Shown here: positions 1 through 8,888 of the stretch, piece by piece
Position numbering within the stretch: position 1 is the first letter of the stretch
Layout: the number at the start of each line of letters is the position of its first letter
DNA from: an uncultured Subdoligranulum sp.
GTDB lineage: Bacteria; Bacillota; Clostridia; Christensenellales; CAG-314
DNA: 31,094 bases
Assembly: GCA_902496185.1 (NCBI GenBank)
Contig: CABUZX010000013.1
Span: forward strand, 1-31,094
Direction of reading: 5' to 3'
Notes under the pieces: model-generated
Databases searched by the model: none
Told to the model about the DNA's origin: nothing
Seen by the model: the letters and a program-made list of their open reading frames with translations, nothing else
Position numbers and translations under genes: made by a program

Positions 1-50
1 GCAAGTGAGCTTGCCTCGGCTCTCTTGCGGGTTTACTTACGTTTTTTTCG

Positions 51-767
51 TCAAATATTAAATTTCCTAAGCATTTCTTGCTTAAAAGTTCTCCAAAACA
101 TAACTATCATCAGCACGAAATTAAAGATAGAAAAAAAGAAACATGCAAATATAAACCAAGCGTTTGCATACTGCAACTTTGCAAGCCATACGACAACCTG
201 AATCAATACACCTACAAAAGTAATTTCTATCAGCGAAATAAAATAATATTTGTATTTGCTTTTGTTGGAAATAATCATAACGTCGGTAAGTATCAACGCG
301 CCTATTACCACCCAAGGCATTACGTATTGTACCGAAAAACCTACGGCGGAAAGATTGCCGACATTCCCCAAACTGCAAGTTAAATCCACGCCCAAAGCGC
401 AAACACAAACGATAATCGTAGAAATACCTATGAGACTATACAATCTACGCACTCGATAAACGGAAGTAGAAATAACAAAATAACCCATCAACAATCCGCA
501 CAAAACGTACCCTGACCAAAAGCTTCCGTCAAAGGTCAAAACGTTGGTCACCACGCACACGACAAATACCAAAAAAGCAAACCAAAAAAGGCGTTTTTGA
601 AGGTAATTTTTTGTTTTGCCCTCAATACTAAGTGGCGGATGTTGAATATATTGCTGAATTTGTTGATTCTTTTCGTCAGAGACGTTTTCCTCCAAAAAAG
701 TACCACAAAGAGGACAGTATTGACTTTGGTCGTTTACTTTGACTTTGCAGGTTCGACAAAATTTCAT
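51..767 (-). CDS. Zinc-ribbon multi-pass membrane protein, DUF6320-like
   Basis: 238 residues. The N-terminus is a short zinc ribbon with two CxxC pairs (C4/C7 and C18/C21). A polar linker follows, then about six hydrophobic segments between residues 58 and 225, so the protein is an inner-membrane protein with a cytoplasmic metal-binding head. The ATG at 767 has an AGGAGG ribosome binding site a few bases upstream, inside the 15-nt gap after the acyltransferase gene, so the two are very probably co-transcribed. From memory this matches the DUF6320 family, which often neighbours condensation-domain 'alcohol acetyltransferase' genes; its function is unknown to me. The role may be to localise or assist the partner acyltransferase (inference). 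No terminator is visible before the window edge. Confidence 0.8.
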   Translation of the reverse strand: MKFCRTCKVKVNDQSQYCPLCGTFLEENVSDEKNQQIQQYIQHPPLSIEGKTKNYLQKRLFWFAFLVFVVCVVTNVLTFDGSFWSGYVLCGLLMGYFVISTSVYRVRRLYSLIGISTIIVCVCALGVDLTCSLGNVGNLSAVGFSVQYVMPWVVIGALILTDVMIISNKSKYKYYFISLIEITFVGVLIQVVVWLAKLQYANAWFIFACFFFSIFNFVLMIVMFWRTFKQEMLRKFNI

Positions 768-782
768 AACTCCCTCCTTACT

Positions 783-2294
783 TTAAATCTCACAATTGGT
801 ATCCAGTACCACGTCAAGCCCGTCTTCCGCAAGTTTTTGGAAAAACAGCTTGACTACGCTTTTCTCTTTGATTGTTCTACTCACCGAAATAACGGTATTG
901 CCGTTAAAACTGCAACAAGATAAACTCACCATTTCTCTCGTTTGCGGACCGAGCACAAACTCGTATCTCAAAACGTGATCTTTAAATTCTGGCGGAGTTT
1001 TTATTTCGCCAAGATTACTCAAGGTACTCGTACGGGCTTTTGCGCCGAGTTTTTCATAGACGATTTTCAATACGATATTTTTTAAAAACAAAGGGCAAAT
1101 CTTGATAAAAAAGTTTTTTTGACTTTTTACGTTAAAGTTTATTACCCCCATAAAAAACTTTTCGTTGTTTTGCGCTTCGAATTGAGATTTAACCTTTGAA
1201 AGTATTTTGTCAAAATCCGTATTGCCGGTACTGTGAATACACATTACGGAAATAAAATTACGTACTGTCGGCGACGGATACATTTTGCGCAAATTTGCAG
1301 GCACGCTTATCACCACGGGGTGCTTTTTGTCATACCCAAAAAATTGTCTGTCCTTTTCAATAGCGTAGCACAAGACGGACACGAGATATTGCCCTACCGT
1401 TGCGCCGTATTTTTTTGCAACCGCACGCAATGCGTTGGAGTCAATACTGCCGTTTACCACTACGACGGAATAATTAAGCAATCTTTCGCCGGCAATTTTA
1501 TAACTCACTACGTCCTTGTGGGTTTTGGGCGTTGTTAAGTCAGCCATTTGCATAAAGCTGTCTACCGATTCTTCTCTTTGCGGTTTGTCTCTGTCGTCGA
1601 GATAATTACCTTCGGGTGTAATTTTTTCGCCCGCTTGACGCAAATACGCACCTACAAGGGTATTTAAAAAAACTATTCCGCCGTTTCCGTCGGTGACCGC
1701 GTGGAAAAAATCCACCGAAATACGGCAGTTGAAATAACTCACTCTTATGCAAGCGTGACGGCTGTCCATGGGTATACGAGTACAAGGGAAAAGCGTTTCC
1801 TTTTCTACCGCTATCGGAAAGTTTGAAGGCTCTAAATAATACCAAAAAAATCCTTTTTTTATCGAGCAACCTATAGTAGGAAAGCGCCTTACCGTATTGT
1901 TGAGCGCTTTTTGCAAGCGTTTTGGATCTATTTTTTCATTAAGTATGGCAGAAAGACGAAACATTCCGTTCATATCAACAGAATCCGTCGCGGGAAATAT
2001 CATTGCTGCGTTGTCAAGATTTACCCAATCGGCGTTGGGAGACTGTTGCTCAGCAATAAGAGCAATCTCTCTTTTGAGCAAAACTTCTTCATAAGTAAGC
2101 CTGTTGCGTCCTACGGAATTCAATTTTTTGACGCCCTTTTCGCCCTTTGCCAAAATTAGTTTATTGCCCCTTTCGCCCTTTGTCTGGCGTTTTTTTGCTC
2201 GGCACAAAAAAGCAACCGATTGTTTTTGCTCGGTTTTTTTCGACTGATTATTTTTTAATATTTTTTCCTTTTGAGTTTTTTGTTTTTTTACCAT
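783..2294 (-). CDS. Condensation-domain acyltransferase (alcohol acetyltransferase-like)
   Basis: 503 residues. A chloramphenicol-acetyltransferase/NRPS-condensation type fold is indicated by the HxxxD motif H198-A-V-T-D202-G in a 'DFFHAVTDGNGG' context, and by an LDNAAxIFP block near residue 93 that is common in Clostridia homologues. Such enzymes move an acyl group from a CoA or carrier-protein thioester to an alcohol or amine; the substrate here is unknown. The first 70 or so residues are a Lys/Gln-rich, probably disordered extension that looks unlike the core. The ATG at 2294 is the only ATG before residue 98, but it sits where the promoter predicts the transcription start and has no ribosome binding site, so the mRNA may be leaderless or translation may begin at an internal TTG/GTG. 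Followed 15 nt later by the DUF6320-like gene. Confidence 0.75.
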   Translation of the reverse strand: MVKKQKTQKEKILKNNQSKKTEQKQSVAFLCRAKKRQTKGERGNKLILAKGEKGVKKLNSVGRNRLTYEEVLLKREIALIAEQQSPNADWVNLDNAAMIFPATDSVDMNGMFRLSAILNEKIDPKRLQKALNNTVRRFPTIGCSIKKGFFWYYLEPSNFPIAVEKETLFPCTRIPMDSRHACIRVSYFNCRISVDFFHAVTDGNGGIVFLNTLVGAYLRQAGEKITPEGNYLDDRDKPQREESVDSFMQMADLTTPKTHKDVVSYKIAGERLLNYSVVVVNGSIDSNALRAVAKKYGATVGQYLVSVLCYAIEKDRQFFGYDKKHPVVISVPANLRKMYPSPTVRNFISVMCIHSTGNTDFDKILSKVKSQFEAQNNEKFFMGVINFNVKSQKNFFIKICPLFLKNIVLKIVYEKLGAKARTSTLSNLGEIKTPPEFKDHVLRYEFVLGPQTREMVSLSCCSFNGNTVISVSRTIKEKSVVKLFFQKLAEDGLDVVLDTNCEI

Positions 2295-2300
2295 AAGGTT

Positions 2301-2328
2301 ATTATACCATACAAATCGTTTTTTTCAA
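2301..2328 (-). promoter_or_regulatory. SigA-type promoter of the acyltransferase operon
   Basis: The minus strand reads TTGAAA (2323-2328), a 16-nt spacer, then TATAAT (2301-2306) with an upstream TGG that makes an extended -10. The start codon begins 6 nt after the -10 box, leaving no room for a leader. Confidence 0.7.
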
Positions 2329-2369
2329 TAATCGTACGACTATTTTTTTACTTTTGGCGTTAATTTTTA

Positions 2370-3542
2370 TTATTTTTCATCAAATGCAAAAATATTGCTC
2401 ATCTTGCAAAAATATTGTTTCGGATTACTTTGTTTAAAATATTGGTAAAGATTGCACTCTTTTTTTGCGTTGTATAACTTACGTTTTTTGTCCGCCTTAC
2501 GACCAAAATACCTTTCAAACTGCGCGTCGGAACTGATGACAAACGCCGACCAATCAAAGGTTTTTTTGTAATTGCGACCAAATACGGCTATCACGTTGCG
2601 CGCCTCTTTAACGTCAAGTAAGCGTTCGCCGTAAGGCGGATTGGTAACAATCGTACCGCCCGTATGTTTTGGCAAAAAATCAGCTACGTCCTTAACGCAT
2701 ATTGTAACTTTGTTTAAAATACCCGCCCTTTTGGCGTGTCGCAAAGACAATTTTATGGCGTCGGCGGAAATATCACTACCGCAAAAATCCAATTTTTTGT
2801 CTAATTTTTGTAGGTCAAGAGCTTTTTGCTTTGCAAGGACGTAGGCATTTTGGTCAAAATTTTTCCAATGGCAAAAATCAAAATCCCTATCTCGTCCAGG
2901 AGCAATGCGTAGAGCCATGCGCGTAGCTTCCGTCAAAATTGTTCCGCTACCACAAAAAGGATCACAAAAAGGTTTTTCTGCATCAAAATCGGACAGCAAC
3001 AAACAAGCGCACGCCAAAGTTTCCTTCATTGGCGCAACCGATACAAAATCCCTGTATCCGCGCTTATGCAGTCCTGTGCCACCCGTATCCAGCAAAATGG
3101 AAACACAATCTTCAAAAATACTCACCACTACACCGTAGCGCGCGCCCGTCTCCAAAAAAACGGTATCACGCGTTTGCTCCGAAAGCTTTTTTAATATTGC
3201 TTTTTTGCTAACGCTTTGCAAAGCCGACAATGCAAACAACGTACTTTTTACGCTTTTTGCGTTTACAATTATTTTGGCGTCCGCAGTCATATAACTCGCC
3301 CAATCAATGGCAAAAACCCCGTCAAACAATGCGTCAAAATCCTTTGCGACAAACTGTCCCAATTGCAAATAAACGTGTTCTGCCGTATGTAAAAACATAT
3401 TGCACGTAGCGACGGCTTGCGCGTCTCCATCAAATACAAAACTGCCGTTTACGGCTTTTTGCTCGCCAAAACCGAGCGCCGTCAATTCTCTTTTTAAAAT
3501 ATTTTCTACGCCCGAAGCGCAGTTTACGCTCAACTTATACAT
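2370..3542 (-). CDS. THUMP-domain class I SAM-dependent RNA methyltransferase
   Basis: 390 residues, COG0116 (RlmL N-terminal half/YpsC) type. The N-terminal 150 residues form the ferredoxin-like plus THUMP RNA-binding region, ending in a conserved HKRGYR stretch near residue 159. The Rossmann methyltransferase domain has motif I D194-PFCGSGT for SAM binding and the N301-PPYGERL motif typical of base N-methyltransferases, here probably guanine N2 in 23S rRNA (family knowledge; the exact target is not shown). The ATG at 3542 has an AAGGA-type site and lies 8 nt inside the end of the PAP2 gene, so translation of the two is likely coupled. No clear terminator follows before the next promoter at 2301-2328. 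Confidence 0.9.
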   Translation of the reverse strand: MYKLSVNCASGVENILKRELTALGFGEQKAVNGSFVFDGDAQAVATCNMFLHTAEHVYLQLGQFVAKDFDALFDGVFAIDWASYMTADAKIIVNAKSVKSTLFALSALQSVSKKAILKKLSEQTRDTVFLETGARYGVVVSIFEDCVSILLDTGGTGLHKRGYRDFVSVAPMKETLACACLLLSDFDAEKPFCDPFCGSGTILTEATRMALRIAPGRDRDFDFCHWKNFDQNAYVLAKQKALDLQKLDKKLDFCGSDISADAIKLSLRHAKRAGILNKVTICVKDVADFLPKHTGGTIVTNPPYGERLLDVKEARNVIAVFGRNYKKTFDWSAFVISSDAQFERYFGRKADKKRKLYNAKKECNLYQYFKQSNPKQYFCKMSNIFAFDEK

Positions 3543-4503
3543 CTGATTCCTTCGTTTTGGATTTTAAAACCTTAAAACAAGCAAAATCCGTCAAAAATAC
3601 TTCTCTAAAAAACATTACTCCGGTTAACGCCAACGCTCCGCTAAAGGTTACGTCCGTAAGATAATGCGCGCCGGCGACTATTCTCGACAAACCTACAAGG
3701 CAAGTATAACCGATACAAAATATCCACAACAACACTCTTGCGTACTTTTTTTGTGCAAATTCAAATACGTCGGGCAAACAAAGCAACAAACAAATCATAC
3801 CTGCCGAAAAAGTATGTCCCGACGGAAAAGACTTGCAACAATCCTCCGCAAACCCCTCAAAGGTACGACTGCCGTTGACTACGTACCACGGAGTATAAAG
3901 CGTTTGGTCGTAAAGCACGTTTATCGTCCTAAAACGGACTCTGCCTACGGGAGTTTTTATGACGCTTATCAAAATATACAAAGCGCAAGAACATAATATA
4001 ACCATTATAAAACCACGTATTTTTGGGTTTGGCTTGCAGTACTTGCAAATAAGCATAACAAATCCCCAAATCAAAAAAGCCAAAAACCAAGCCGTGCACT
4101 TAATTGAAACCTTTTGCCAAAGCTCTTCCTGCCCGTTTTGTTGCAATAGATAAGCAAAAACATCCTTAATCAGCATAAAAGCACCAACCAAAGCAAGGCA
4201 AGCAAAAACAACGCAAACGATAACTTTGAGCCATTTTTTGTTTTCCGTTTTTGCAAAATCACATACCAACAACGCAAAAGCAAAGCAAAAAGCCAACCAT
4301 ATCGGACTACTGCCGAAAATTTCTCCCGCTTGAGCAAAAGCGCTTTGGCTAAAATATTCGCCTTTTGGCAAAGTCGATTTTGTGAGCGCCTTTGATATTT
4401 CAAAATCAAAAAAAGTGCCTATTGACATAAGCGTAATAAAGACGACTGCAAAAACCACCAAATACGTTACGGTTTTTGTCTTTGTAGGTGTATAGTTTGT
4501 CAT
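3535..4503 (-). CDS. PAP2-superfamily membrane phosphatase
   Basis: 322 residues with about six membrane segments. The three phosphatase motifs are recognisable: K183-x6-R190 (followed by Phe instead of the usual Pro), P227-SGH230, and S273-R-x5-H280-x3-D284. Members dephosphorylate phosphatidic acid, undecaprenyl diphosphate or similar lipid phosphates at the outer membrane face; the substrate cannot be told from the sequence. It has a roughly 60-residue insertion between the first membrane helices. The start ATG at 4503 lacks a ribosome binding site and sits about 9 nt after a good -10 box, so the mRNA would have a 5' leader of only a few bases. It overlaps the methyltransferase gene by 8 nt. 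Confidence 0.88.
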   Translation of the reverse strand: MTNYTPTKTKTVTYLVVFAVVFITLMSIGTFFDFEISKALTKSTLPKGEYFSQSAFAQAGEIFGSSPIWLAFCFAFALLVCDFAKTENKKWLKVIVCVVFACLALVGAFMLIKDVFAYLLQQNGQEELWQKVSIKCTAWFLAFLIWGFVMLICKYCKPNPKIRGFIMVILCSCALYILISVIKTPVGRVRFRTINVLYDQTLYTPWYVVNGSRTFEGFAEDCCKSFPSGHTFSAGMICLLLCLPDVFEFAQKKYARVLLWIFCIGYTCLVGLSRIVAGAHYLTDVTFSGALALTGVMFFREVFLTDFACFKVLKSKTKESDV

Positions 4504-4512
4504 AATAAAAAG

Positions 4513-4541
4513 ATATTAACATATTTGACAATTTTTTGCAA
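4513..4541 (-). promoter_or_regulatory. Promoter of the PAP2/methyltransferase operon
   Basis: The minus strand reads TTGCAA (4536-4541), a 17-nt spacer and TAATAT (4513-4518). It begins directly after the purA terminator. Confidence 0.55.
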
Positions 4542-4545
4542 TTAA

Positions 4546-4575
4546 AAACCGTTGCCAAAAAAAAAGCAACGGTTT
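4546..4575 (-). terminator. purA rho-independent terminator
   Basis: A 10-bp perfect stem (4546-4555 pairing with 4566-4575, AAACCGTTGC arm) with a T-rich loop, followed on the minus strand by a short T run. It lies 20 nt after the purA stop codon. Confidence 0.8.
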
Positions 4576-4594
4576 AATCTAAACTGCACAAAAA

Positions 4595-5863
4595 TTACAA
4601 CGCTATACTTTCGCGATCAGGACCAACGCCGACGTACTTAACCTTTACACCGCAAAATTCTTCAATCTTTTTTAAATATTTTTGAGCGTTTTGCGGAAGT
4701 TTGGAAATTTCCCTTATACCGGTGGTATCCGTCAACCAACCGTCAAACTCTTCGTAGACTGGTTTGACTCTTTCAATATCCTTAGAAGTTGGCATATAGT
4801 CTATTGCTTTGCCGTCCAAAGTATATCCTACGCAAACCTTTATTTTTGCTACGTTGTCCAACTTGTCTATTTTACAAACGGCTATTTCGGTATAACCGTT
4901 TATTTGCGCGCCGTATTTGACGACAGGCAAATCTAACCAACCGAGACGTCTTGCGCGACCCGTTCTTGCGCCAAATTCGTCGTCGATATTTTCGCCCGTG
5001 CCTCTAAAAGAGTCTGCTTCCTCGTCGTCTATTTCCGTTGGGAAAGGACCGCTTCCTACCGCGCTGGAAAAAGCTTTTATTACGCCTATGATATTATCTA
5101 CCTTTGACATGGGTATACCCGACGACGCGCATGCGTAACTTGCAATAGGATTGCTACTCGTCACAAAGGGATAAATTCCCAAATCAAGATCTTTCATTGC
5201 GCCGAGCTGACCTTCAAACAAAATATTGAGATTGTTTGCCAAAGCATTATGCAAGAAGGAAATAGGCTCTTTGATACGAAAACCGAGCTTTTGCGCCCAA
5301 TAACGACATTTTTCAAAAATTTCTTCCAACGTGACCTGTTGCGCGCCAAAAGCAGACAATTCCTTATTGACCATTGGCAAAACCGTTTCCAAACGCTGTT
5401 TGCAATAATCTAAGTCAAGCAAATCTTCCATACGCAAAGCAATACGTCTTGCTCTATCTGCATAAGCGTACGCTATACCTCTTTTTGTGCTACCCACACC
5501 GCTTTTTGTGTTTTCGAAGGCGTTGTCCAAAGCAACGTGGTACGGCATAAGAATAATTGCTTTTTGACTGACGTACAAACGCGCCGTGTCGACACCCTTT
5601 GACTCAAGTTCGTTAATTTCTTTAAGTAATTCGTCGGGATTGATTACCATACCCGTACCTGCCAAAACCTGACAATTCGGCACGAATATTCCGCATGGAA
5701 TAAGATGAAGTTTAAAACTGCCTTTTTCGTTTACAACGGTGTGACCTGCGTTGTCTCCACCCTGATAGCGTACGATAAGGTCCATATCCTGCGAAAGATA
5801 GTCCACTATTTTGCCTTTTCCCTCGTCGCCCCATTGACCGCCGACAACAATTTTTACTGCCAT
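4595..5863 (-). CDS. purA: Adenylosuccinate synthetase
   Basis: 422 residues. The enzyme joins IMP and aspartate with GTP to make adenylosuccinate, the first committed step to AMP. Visible are the GTP-binding G12-DEGKGK motif with catalytic D13, GGDNAGH ending at catalytic H41, and a TSSNP segment. Several blocks differ from the E. coli type: G124-STKRGIAYAY instead of GTTGRGIGPAY, and FEGQLGAMKD instead of FEGAQG. I recall the EGQLG form from clostridial PurA proteins. The start is the ATG at 5863, which has GGAGG five bases upstream; an in-frame TTG 12 nt earlier overlaps that site and is rejected. The gene follows trkH by 52 nt, probably by read-through, and has its own terminator. Confidence 0.96.
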   Translation of the reverse strand: MAVKIVVGGQWGDEGKGKIVDYLSQDMDLIVRYQGGDNAGHTVVNEKGSFKLHLIPCGIFVPNCQVLAGTGMVINPDELLKEINELESKGVDTARLYVSQKAIILMPYHVALDNAFENTKSGVGSTKRGIAYAYADRARRIALRMEDLLDLDYCKQRLETVLPMVNKELSAFGAQQVTLEEIFEKCRYWAQKLGFRIKEPISFLHNALANNLNILFEGQLGAMKDLDLGIYPFVTSSNPIASYACASSGIPMSKVDNIIGVIKAFSSAVGSGPFPTEIDDEEADSFRGTGENIDDEFGARTGRARRLGWLDLPVVKYGAQINGYTEIAVCKIDKLDNVAKIKVCVGYTLDGKAIDYMPTSKDIERVKPVYEEFDGWLTDTTGIREISKLPQNAQKYLKKIEEFCGVKVKYVGVGPDRESIAL

Positions 5864-5915
5864 AAAAACCTCCAAAAAGTTTTGCTTTTGTTTATTTTAT
5901 ATTTTTACTTAAAAT

Positions 5916-7379
5916 TTATTTTGCTTTCTTCCACGCTTTTGGATAAAACAACATAAGTATCGGTATAATTTCCAACCTACCCATCAACATATCCAAAGAT
6001 AGAATAATTTTTGCAACTCCGCCAAATCCTGCAAAGTTAGAGGTTGGGCCAACACTACCAAGTCCAGGTCCAACGTTGTTAATGCAAGTGACAACCGCCG
6101 TTAAGTTTGTTGTAAAGTCATACTCCGACGGCGCAAAAAAGGAAACCAACAATAAGGAAACCGCCATCACCAGCATATATATTACAAAATAATTTTTAAC
6201 GCCTGTTACAAGTTCCTCCGCTACGGGGCGTTTATCGACTTTTACTGCAACAACGCTACGGGGCGAAACTTCTTTTTTGATAGTACGCATAGCATTTTTG
6301 CATAAAAATATTACTCTAGACACTTTAAGACCACCCGCCGTACTGCCTGCGCAACCACCTATAAACATCAACAACACCAATACAATTTGAGTAAACATTG
6401 GCCATACGGCAAAATTTGCCGTTGTAAAACCTGTTGTCGATATGATTGAAGCCACTTGAAAACTGGCATACCTTAAAGACTGCCAAAAGGTTGAATACAC
6501 GTTGTTTAACGTCAATGACAAAGCTATAAGCAAACTTGCGCTTGCAAAAATACTGACAAGCCACCACATTTCTTCGCTTTTAAAAGCTTCCTTGGCGTGA
6601 CCTATAAGTATAAGAAAAAACAAGTTAAAGTTCATAGAAAAAATTATCATAAAAACAGTTATAACAATTTCAACGTATAAACTATCAAAATGCCCTACAC
6701 TTGCATTATAATTGCTAAATCCGCCCGTACCTGCAGTACCAAAAGTATGAATAAAACTATCAAACACACTCAATCCACCGCAAACAAGCAAAACAACTTC
6801 TATCAAAGTAAGTACAACGTATATTGCGTAAAGTATACGAGCTGTAAAGCGTATTTTGCTAACTATCTTCCCAAACTTTGGACCGGGGACTTCCGCCTTT
6901 AATACGTGAACGATACTTGGGTCGCCTTTAGGTAAAATTGCAATTACAAAAAGCAATACTCCCATCCCGCCAATCCAATGCGTAAAACTGCGCCAAAATA
7001 ACAAACTATTTGGTAAAGTCTCGATATTTTGCAATATAGACGCACCAGTTGTTGTAAATCCAGAAACAGTTTCAAAAAGACAATCCACAAAACTTGGAAT
7101 TGCTCCACTGATATAAAAAGGCAAACACCCGAATAACGAGCACCCTATCCAAGCAAAGGCTACTATCAAAAATCCACCGCGCGCATTAAAAGCAGTATCT
7201 TTGGGTTTAAAGGAAATCAATGTAAGCCCTACTACCGCCAATATGGCAATAGTTATACCAAAAGCTAAAGGCGTAGCCGTTTCCGTGCCAAAAAGAGCTA
7301 TCAAAAACGGTATCAGCATAAACACCGCCATAAATAGAGCAATTTGCCCCAATATATAAACGGTCATTTTGTAATTCAT
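5916..7379 (-). CDS. trkH: Trk/Ktr-type potassium uptake membrane subunit
   Basis: 487 residues and a multi-pass membrane protein. The four pore-loop repeats typical of the TrkH/KtrB family are visible: SGFTTTGAS, GTAGTGGFSN, STTGFTTANF and NNVGPGLGSVGP. Together they form the K+ selectivity filter. The protein imports potassium, probably driven by membrane potential and cation coupling, and is gated by the cytoplasmic NAD/ATP-binding ring made by TrkA, whose gene lies directly upstream with a 6-nt gap. The ATG at 7379 is preceded by GGAG embedded in the end of trkA, so expression is likely coupled. TrkH and KtrB names overlap for Gram-positive proteins; I use trkH because the partner has the duplicated TrkA architecture. 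Confidence 0.93.
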   Translation of the reverse strand: MNYKMTVYILGQIALFMAVFMLIPFLIALFGTETATPLAFGITIAILAVVGLTLISFKPKDTAFNARGGFLIVAFAWIGCSLFGCLPFYISGAIPSFVDCLFETVSGFTTTGASILQNIETLPNSLLFWRSFTHWIGGMGVLLFVIAILPKGDPSIVHVLKAEVPGPKFGKIVSKIRFTARILYAIYVVLTLIEVVLLVCGGLSVFDSFIHTFGTAGTGGFSNYNASVGHFDSLYVEIVITVFMIIFSMNFNLFFLILIGHAKEAFKSEEMWWLVSIFASASLLIALSLTLNNVYSTFWQSLRYASFQVASIISTTGFTTANFAVWPMFTQIVLVLLMFIGGCAGSTAGGLKVSRVIFLCKNAMRTIKKEVSPRSVVAVKVDKRPVAEELVTGVKNYFVIYMLVMAVSLLLVSFFAPSEYDFTTNLTAVVTCINNVGPGLGSVGPTSNFAGFGGVAKIILSLDMLMGRLEIIPILMLFYPKAWKKAK

Positions 7380-7385
7380 AAAAAC

Positions 7386-8732
7386 TTACTCCAAAAATTG
7401 ATTAAGGTCGTCAACGCTACGCCCGACGTAAACCACGACGACCATGTCGTTTTCCTTAATACTGTCGTTTCCGCTAGGAAAGATTATTTCTTCCTTTCTT
7501 ATTATGGCGCAAATAAGGGTATTTGGTTTGAATTTTACGTCTTTAAGCGGTTTGTCAAGAGCTTTGAAATTTTTATTCACCACAAACTCAAGGATCTCCG
7601 CCTGATCGTTTACTATACGGTACAATCTCGTAACACAACTACCCATAGCGCCTTGCTTACCGCGAGAATATCTAACTATATGCTCCGCCGTCGTAGTTTT
7701 TGCAGAAATAACACTATCTATACCGCTTGCTTTAAGCATCTTGTAATAAGAGCGTTTTTCCACACGGGCAACGACTTTTTCCACCCCCACGCTGTCTGCA
7801 AAGTTAGATATCAAGATATTTTGTTCGTCAATACCGCTTAGCGAAATTAAAGCGTCCGTAGTAGAAAGTCCCTCGTCTAACAACAAGTCCTGATCAGTGC
7901 CGTCTCCCAATATAATATCCGTATTTTGTAGCATTTCGGACAAATTTGCGCACTTTTGAGGGTCTTTTTCAATAATTTTTACCCTTGTGCCAACCTTTTT
8001 AAGTTCCTTTGCGAGATAAAAAGCAATACGATTGCCACCTATTATTATACACGTATGGGTTTGTTTGTTGCCTCGTATTTCCTTAAAAAACTCCGAAATA
8101 CTTTTTTCCGACGCAGTCACGTGTATCCTGTCGTCTTCTTCCAGCACAAAGTCACCAGAAGGAATACATACCGTGCCGTTACGATTTACTGCGCATACCA
8201 AAAACTTTTCGCGAAAGTGTTGATTAAGATCTTTTAAAGCCACCCCACCGAGCTTTGTGTCAGGAGTAACTTTTACTTCGATCAAATCAACTTTTCCATT
8301 TGCAAAGGTATCAATTTTGAGCGCCGAAGAATATCTTAAAATTCTCGAAATACTCAAGGCTGTTTCGTATTCAGGATTTACCATCATAGACAACCCCAAA
8401 TCCTTATCGGCAAACAAGGTAAAGTACTCGGGACTACGTACACGCGCTATCGTATCCATTGCGCCCAATTTTTTTGCCACCATACAGCAAAGTATATTGA
8501 CTTCGTCCTGTGGAGTGCATGCGATAAGCAGGTTTGCGGTAGAAACTCCCGCCTCTTCAAGTACGTCGTAACTCGCGCCGTTTCCACAAATACCCATACA
8601 GTCGTAAGAATTTACTATTTTTTCCAAAACAGGTTCGTGCAAGTCAACCACAATCAAATCGTGCCCTTCCTGCGAAAGTTGCGACACTAATTCTTGCCCG
8701 ACGTTGCCCATACCAACGATAACTATTTTCAT
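7386..8732 (-). CDS. trkA: Trk potassium uptake regulatory subunit TrkA
   Basis: 448 residues with two tandem RCK modules. Each starts with a Rossmann nucleotide-binding segment: VIVGMGNVGQ near residue 4 and IIIGGNRIAF near residue 227. Each is followed by a smaller RCK_C ligand domain. The protein forms the cytoplasmic gating ring of the TrkH channel and senses NAD(H)/ATP in known relatives. The start ATG at 8732 is chosen because AGAGGT lies just upstream and the motif begins at once (MKIVIVG); an in-frame start 15 nt earlier has no such site. First gene of a likely trkA-trkH-purA transcription unit. Confidence 0.94.
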   Translation of the reverse strand: MKIVIVGMGNVGQELVSQLSQEGHDLIVVDLHEPVLEKIVNSYDCMGICGNGASYDVLEEAGVSTANLLIACTPQDEVNILCCMVAKKLGAMDTIARVRSPEYFTLFADKDLGLSMMVNPEYETALSISRILRYSSALKIDTFANGKVDLIEVKVTPDTKLGGVALKDLNQHFREKFLVCAVNRNGTVCIPSGDFVLEEDDRIHVTASEKSISEFFKEIRGNKQTHTCIIIGGNRIAFYLAKELKKVGTRVKIIEKDPQKCANLSEMLQNTDIILGDGTDQDLLLDEGLSTTDALISLSGIDEQNILISNFADSVGVEKVVARVEKRSYYKMLKASGIDSVISAKTTTAEHIVRYSRGKQGAMGSCVTRLYRIVNDQAEILEFVVNKNFKALDKPLKDVKFKPNTLICAIIRKEEIIFPSGNDSIKENDMVVVVYVGRSVDDLNQFLE

Positions 8733-8753
8733 AATACCTCTTACCAATATTAT

Positions 8754-8782
8754 ATTTTAGCACTTTTTTTTAAATAACTCAA
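8754..8782 (-). promoter_or_regulatory. Promoter of trkA-trkH(-purA)
   Basis: The minus strand reads TTGAGT (8777-8782), a 17-nt spacer and TAAAAT (8754-8759), about 22 nt upstream of the trkA ATG. Confidence 0.6.
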
Positions 8783-8830
8783 CTATATTTGACAACTAAT
8801 ATTTACAATAAAAACTTTGCTACAATCAAC

Positions 8831-8860
8831 AAAAAAGTGATGCCAAAGCATCACTTTTTT
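8831..8860. terminator. rplL terminator, bidirectional type
   Basis: A 13-bp perfect hairpin (8831-8843 pairing with 8848-8860; AAAAAAGTGATGC arm, 4-nt loop) lies 28 nt after the rplL stop. T runs occur on both strands. It closes the rpmG-rplL operon and insulates trkA. Confidence 0.9.
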
Positions 8861-8888
8861 AAAAATTGAAAAATTTAATTTAAAGCTA

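Noticed and set aside
1..50. Short GCAAG/CTTGC hairpin at the left edge, possibly a tRNA or terminator
   Set aside because: Only a 5-bp stem is visible, no T tract or cloverleaf can be made, and the context is cut by the window edge.
5864..5875. Upstream TTG start for purA
   Set aside because: It overlaps the GGAGG site of the ATG at 5863, and the conserved PurA N-terminus begins at that ATG.
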